From Gammaproteobacteria bacterium (GTDB taxonomy: Bacteria; Pseudomonadota; Gammaproteobacteria; S012-40), in contig CAKKRP010000034.1 of the NCBI GenBank assembly GCA_919902765.1, positions 1-34,546 of the forward strand: 34,546 nucleotides of DNA, given 5' to 3'. The translations under genes and the position numbers were made by a program. A model generated the notes under the pieces. The model was not told the origin of the DNA and did not search any database. It worked only from the letters and a program-made list of their open reading frames with translations. Positions 33,911 through 34,546 of the stretch are shown here, piece after piece. Every line of letters begins with the position of its first letter. Positions within the stretch are counted from its first letter, which is position 1.

Positions 33911-34546
33911 CTATATACCTATTATACATTTACCTCCGGAACAAATAGGGGTGCTACCGCCGCATGTAGCTTTGCACGCTCCACAATTGGAGGGGTTGGA
34001 ATTTAAATCAATTTCACATCCAGTACCTAAATTCCCATCGCAGTTAGCAAAATTCACACTGCATATGCACGCGTTGCTGTTACTTCCAGGGGTTGAATTC
34101 GCACCGCATGCTAACACCGCAACAATATAAGAGGCGGTAGATCCATCTGCTGCGGTAACTAGATACGTTAATGGAGATGAAAAATTATTAACACTGACGC
34201 CACTCACCTGTTTGACGCCATTCACCGATACGCTGGCCCCGGTGGTGCCGAACGCCGCTACTAAACCGCTAACGACAGTTCCGTTTGGTACAGTTAACAA
34301 TACCGTTTTAGCAGTCTGATCAATTAGTCCGCCTATAAGAGGAGTTAGGGAGGGTAATGTAAATGCAGTTAATTCTTTTGCGGTATTAAGGGACATGTTG
34401 ACGGTCACGGTATACGACGCAGTGCTGCCATCCTCCGCCTTAACGGTATAAATGATGGGGCGAGTAAAATCATTTTCGGTGACGCCGCTGGTTTGTGTTA
34501 TTCCATTCGCAGTGACTAACCTGCAACGAGCTGCACGGAAAATATT
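33911..34546 (-). CDS. C-terminal part of a repeat-domain surface protein with cysteine-rich tail; continues past the right window edge
   Basis: The leftward frame is open to the window edge, so only the last 210 or so residues are visible. It contains repeated DUF5018/cadherin-like units of about 80 residues. One ends TVKAEDGSTASYTVTVN and the next has VNGVKQVSGVSVNNF and VTAADGSTASYIVAV. The tail is cysteine-rich: CICSVNFANCDGNLGTGCE, then NCGACKATCGG and CSGGKC. It has the C-x-DG-x(3)-GCE and NCGAC spacing seen in secreted proteins of delta- and gammaproteobacteria. A GTG or ATG inside the visible frame is not taken as the start because homologous sequence continues upstream. Function is unknown; adhesion or surface display is plausible. 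Confidence 0.75.
   Translation of the reverse strand, partial: NIFRAARCRLVTANGITQTSGVTENDFTRPIIYTVKAEDGSTASYTVTVNMSLNTAKELTAFTLPSLTPLIGGLIDQTAKTVLLTVPNGTVVSGLVAAFGTTGASVSVNGVKQVSGVSVNNFSSPLTYLVTAADGSTASYIVAVLACGANSTPGSNSNACICSVNFANCDGNLGTGCEIDLNSNPSNCGACKATCGGSTPICSGGKCIIGI

Overview
This window looks like a chromosomal segment of a gammaproteobacterium. The best evidence is the gene order purM / DUF2066 protein / CDP-alcohol phosphatidyltransferase / PerM-like permease / hda at the left end, which is a characteristic gammaproteobacterial neighbourhood. A SoxB-like metallophosphoesterase beside a lipoate ligase fused to DUF116 hints at sulfur metabolism, but the organism cannot be named from this sequence. 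No tRNA, rRNA, CRISPR array or intact insertion sequence was recognised.

Region 1 (1-4671) is housekeeping: a partial purM (leftward), then a tightly overlapping four-gene rightward operon ending in hda, met tail to tail by wrbA. Region 2 (4672-11970) carries a LysM lipoprotein, a beta-CASP metallo-beta-lactamase-type RNase, a single-domain response regulator, a frameshifted LVIVD-repeat remnant, an acyl-CoA synthetase and the lipoate ligase-DUF116 fusion. Region 3 (12010-20025) has the SoxB-like protein with an unusual leader, an orphan HPt protein divergent from a hybrid histidine kinase, and small genes (DUF1415, a GlcG/HbpS-type protein, a TfoX N-domain protein, a lysine-rich peptide).

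Region 4 (20125-33563) is the accessory locus of interest. A leftward operon encodes, in transcription order, a TPR-OmpA protein, an exported caspase-like protease with a DUF4384-like tail, an ECF-like sigma factor and a single-span anti-sigma-like protein. Beyond it lie an outer-membrane beta-barrel, a tiny lipoprotein, a second exported caspase-like protease, a two-repeat secreted protein, a second small secreted protein, a CsgG-like / peptidoglycan-binding / DUF4384 lipoprotein, a small periplasmic protein and an 18-repeat ELWxxDGT lipoprotein. A 12-bp motif, TTGTCC(G/A)(A/T)CTAA, occurs in four intergenic positions, each oriented toward a gene of this locus, with two weaker matches before two more. 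My reading is a sigma-controlled cell-envelope and secretion system with two periplasmic caspase homologues and a curli-like export module. The gene content and motif are seen in the sequence; the shared regulation and function are inference.

The right edge holds the C-terminal part of a leftward cell-surface protein with repeat domains and a cysteine-rich tail.
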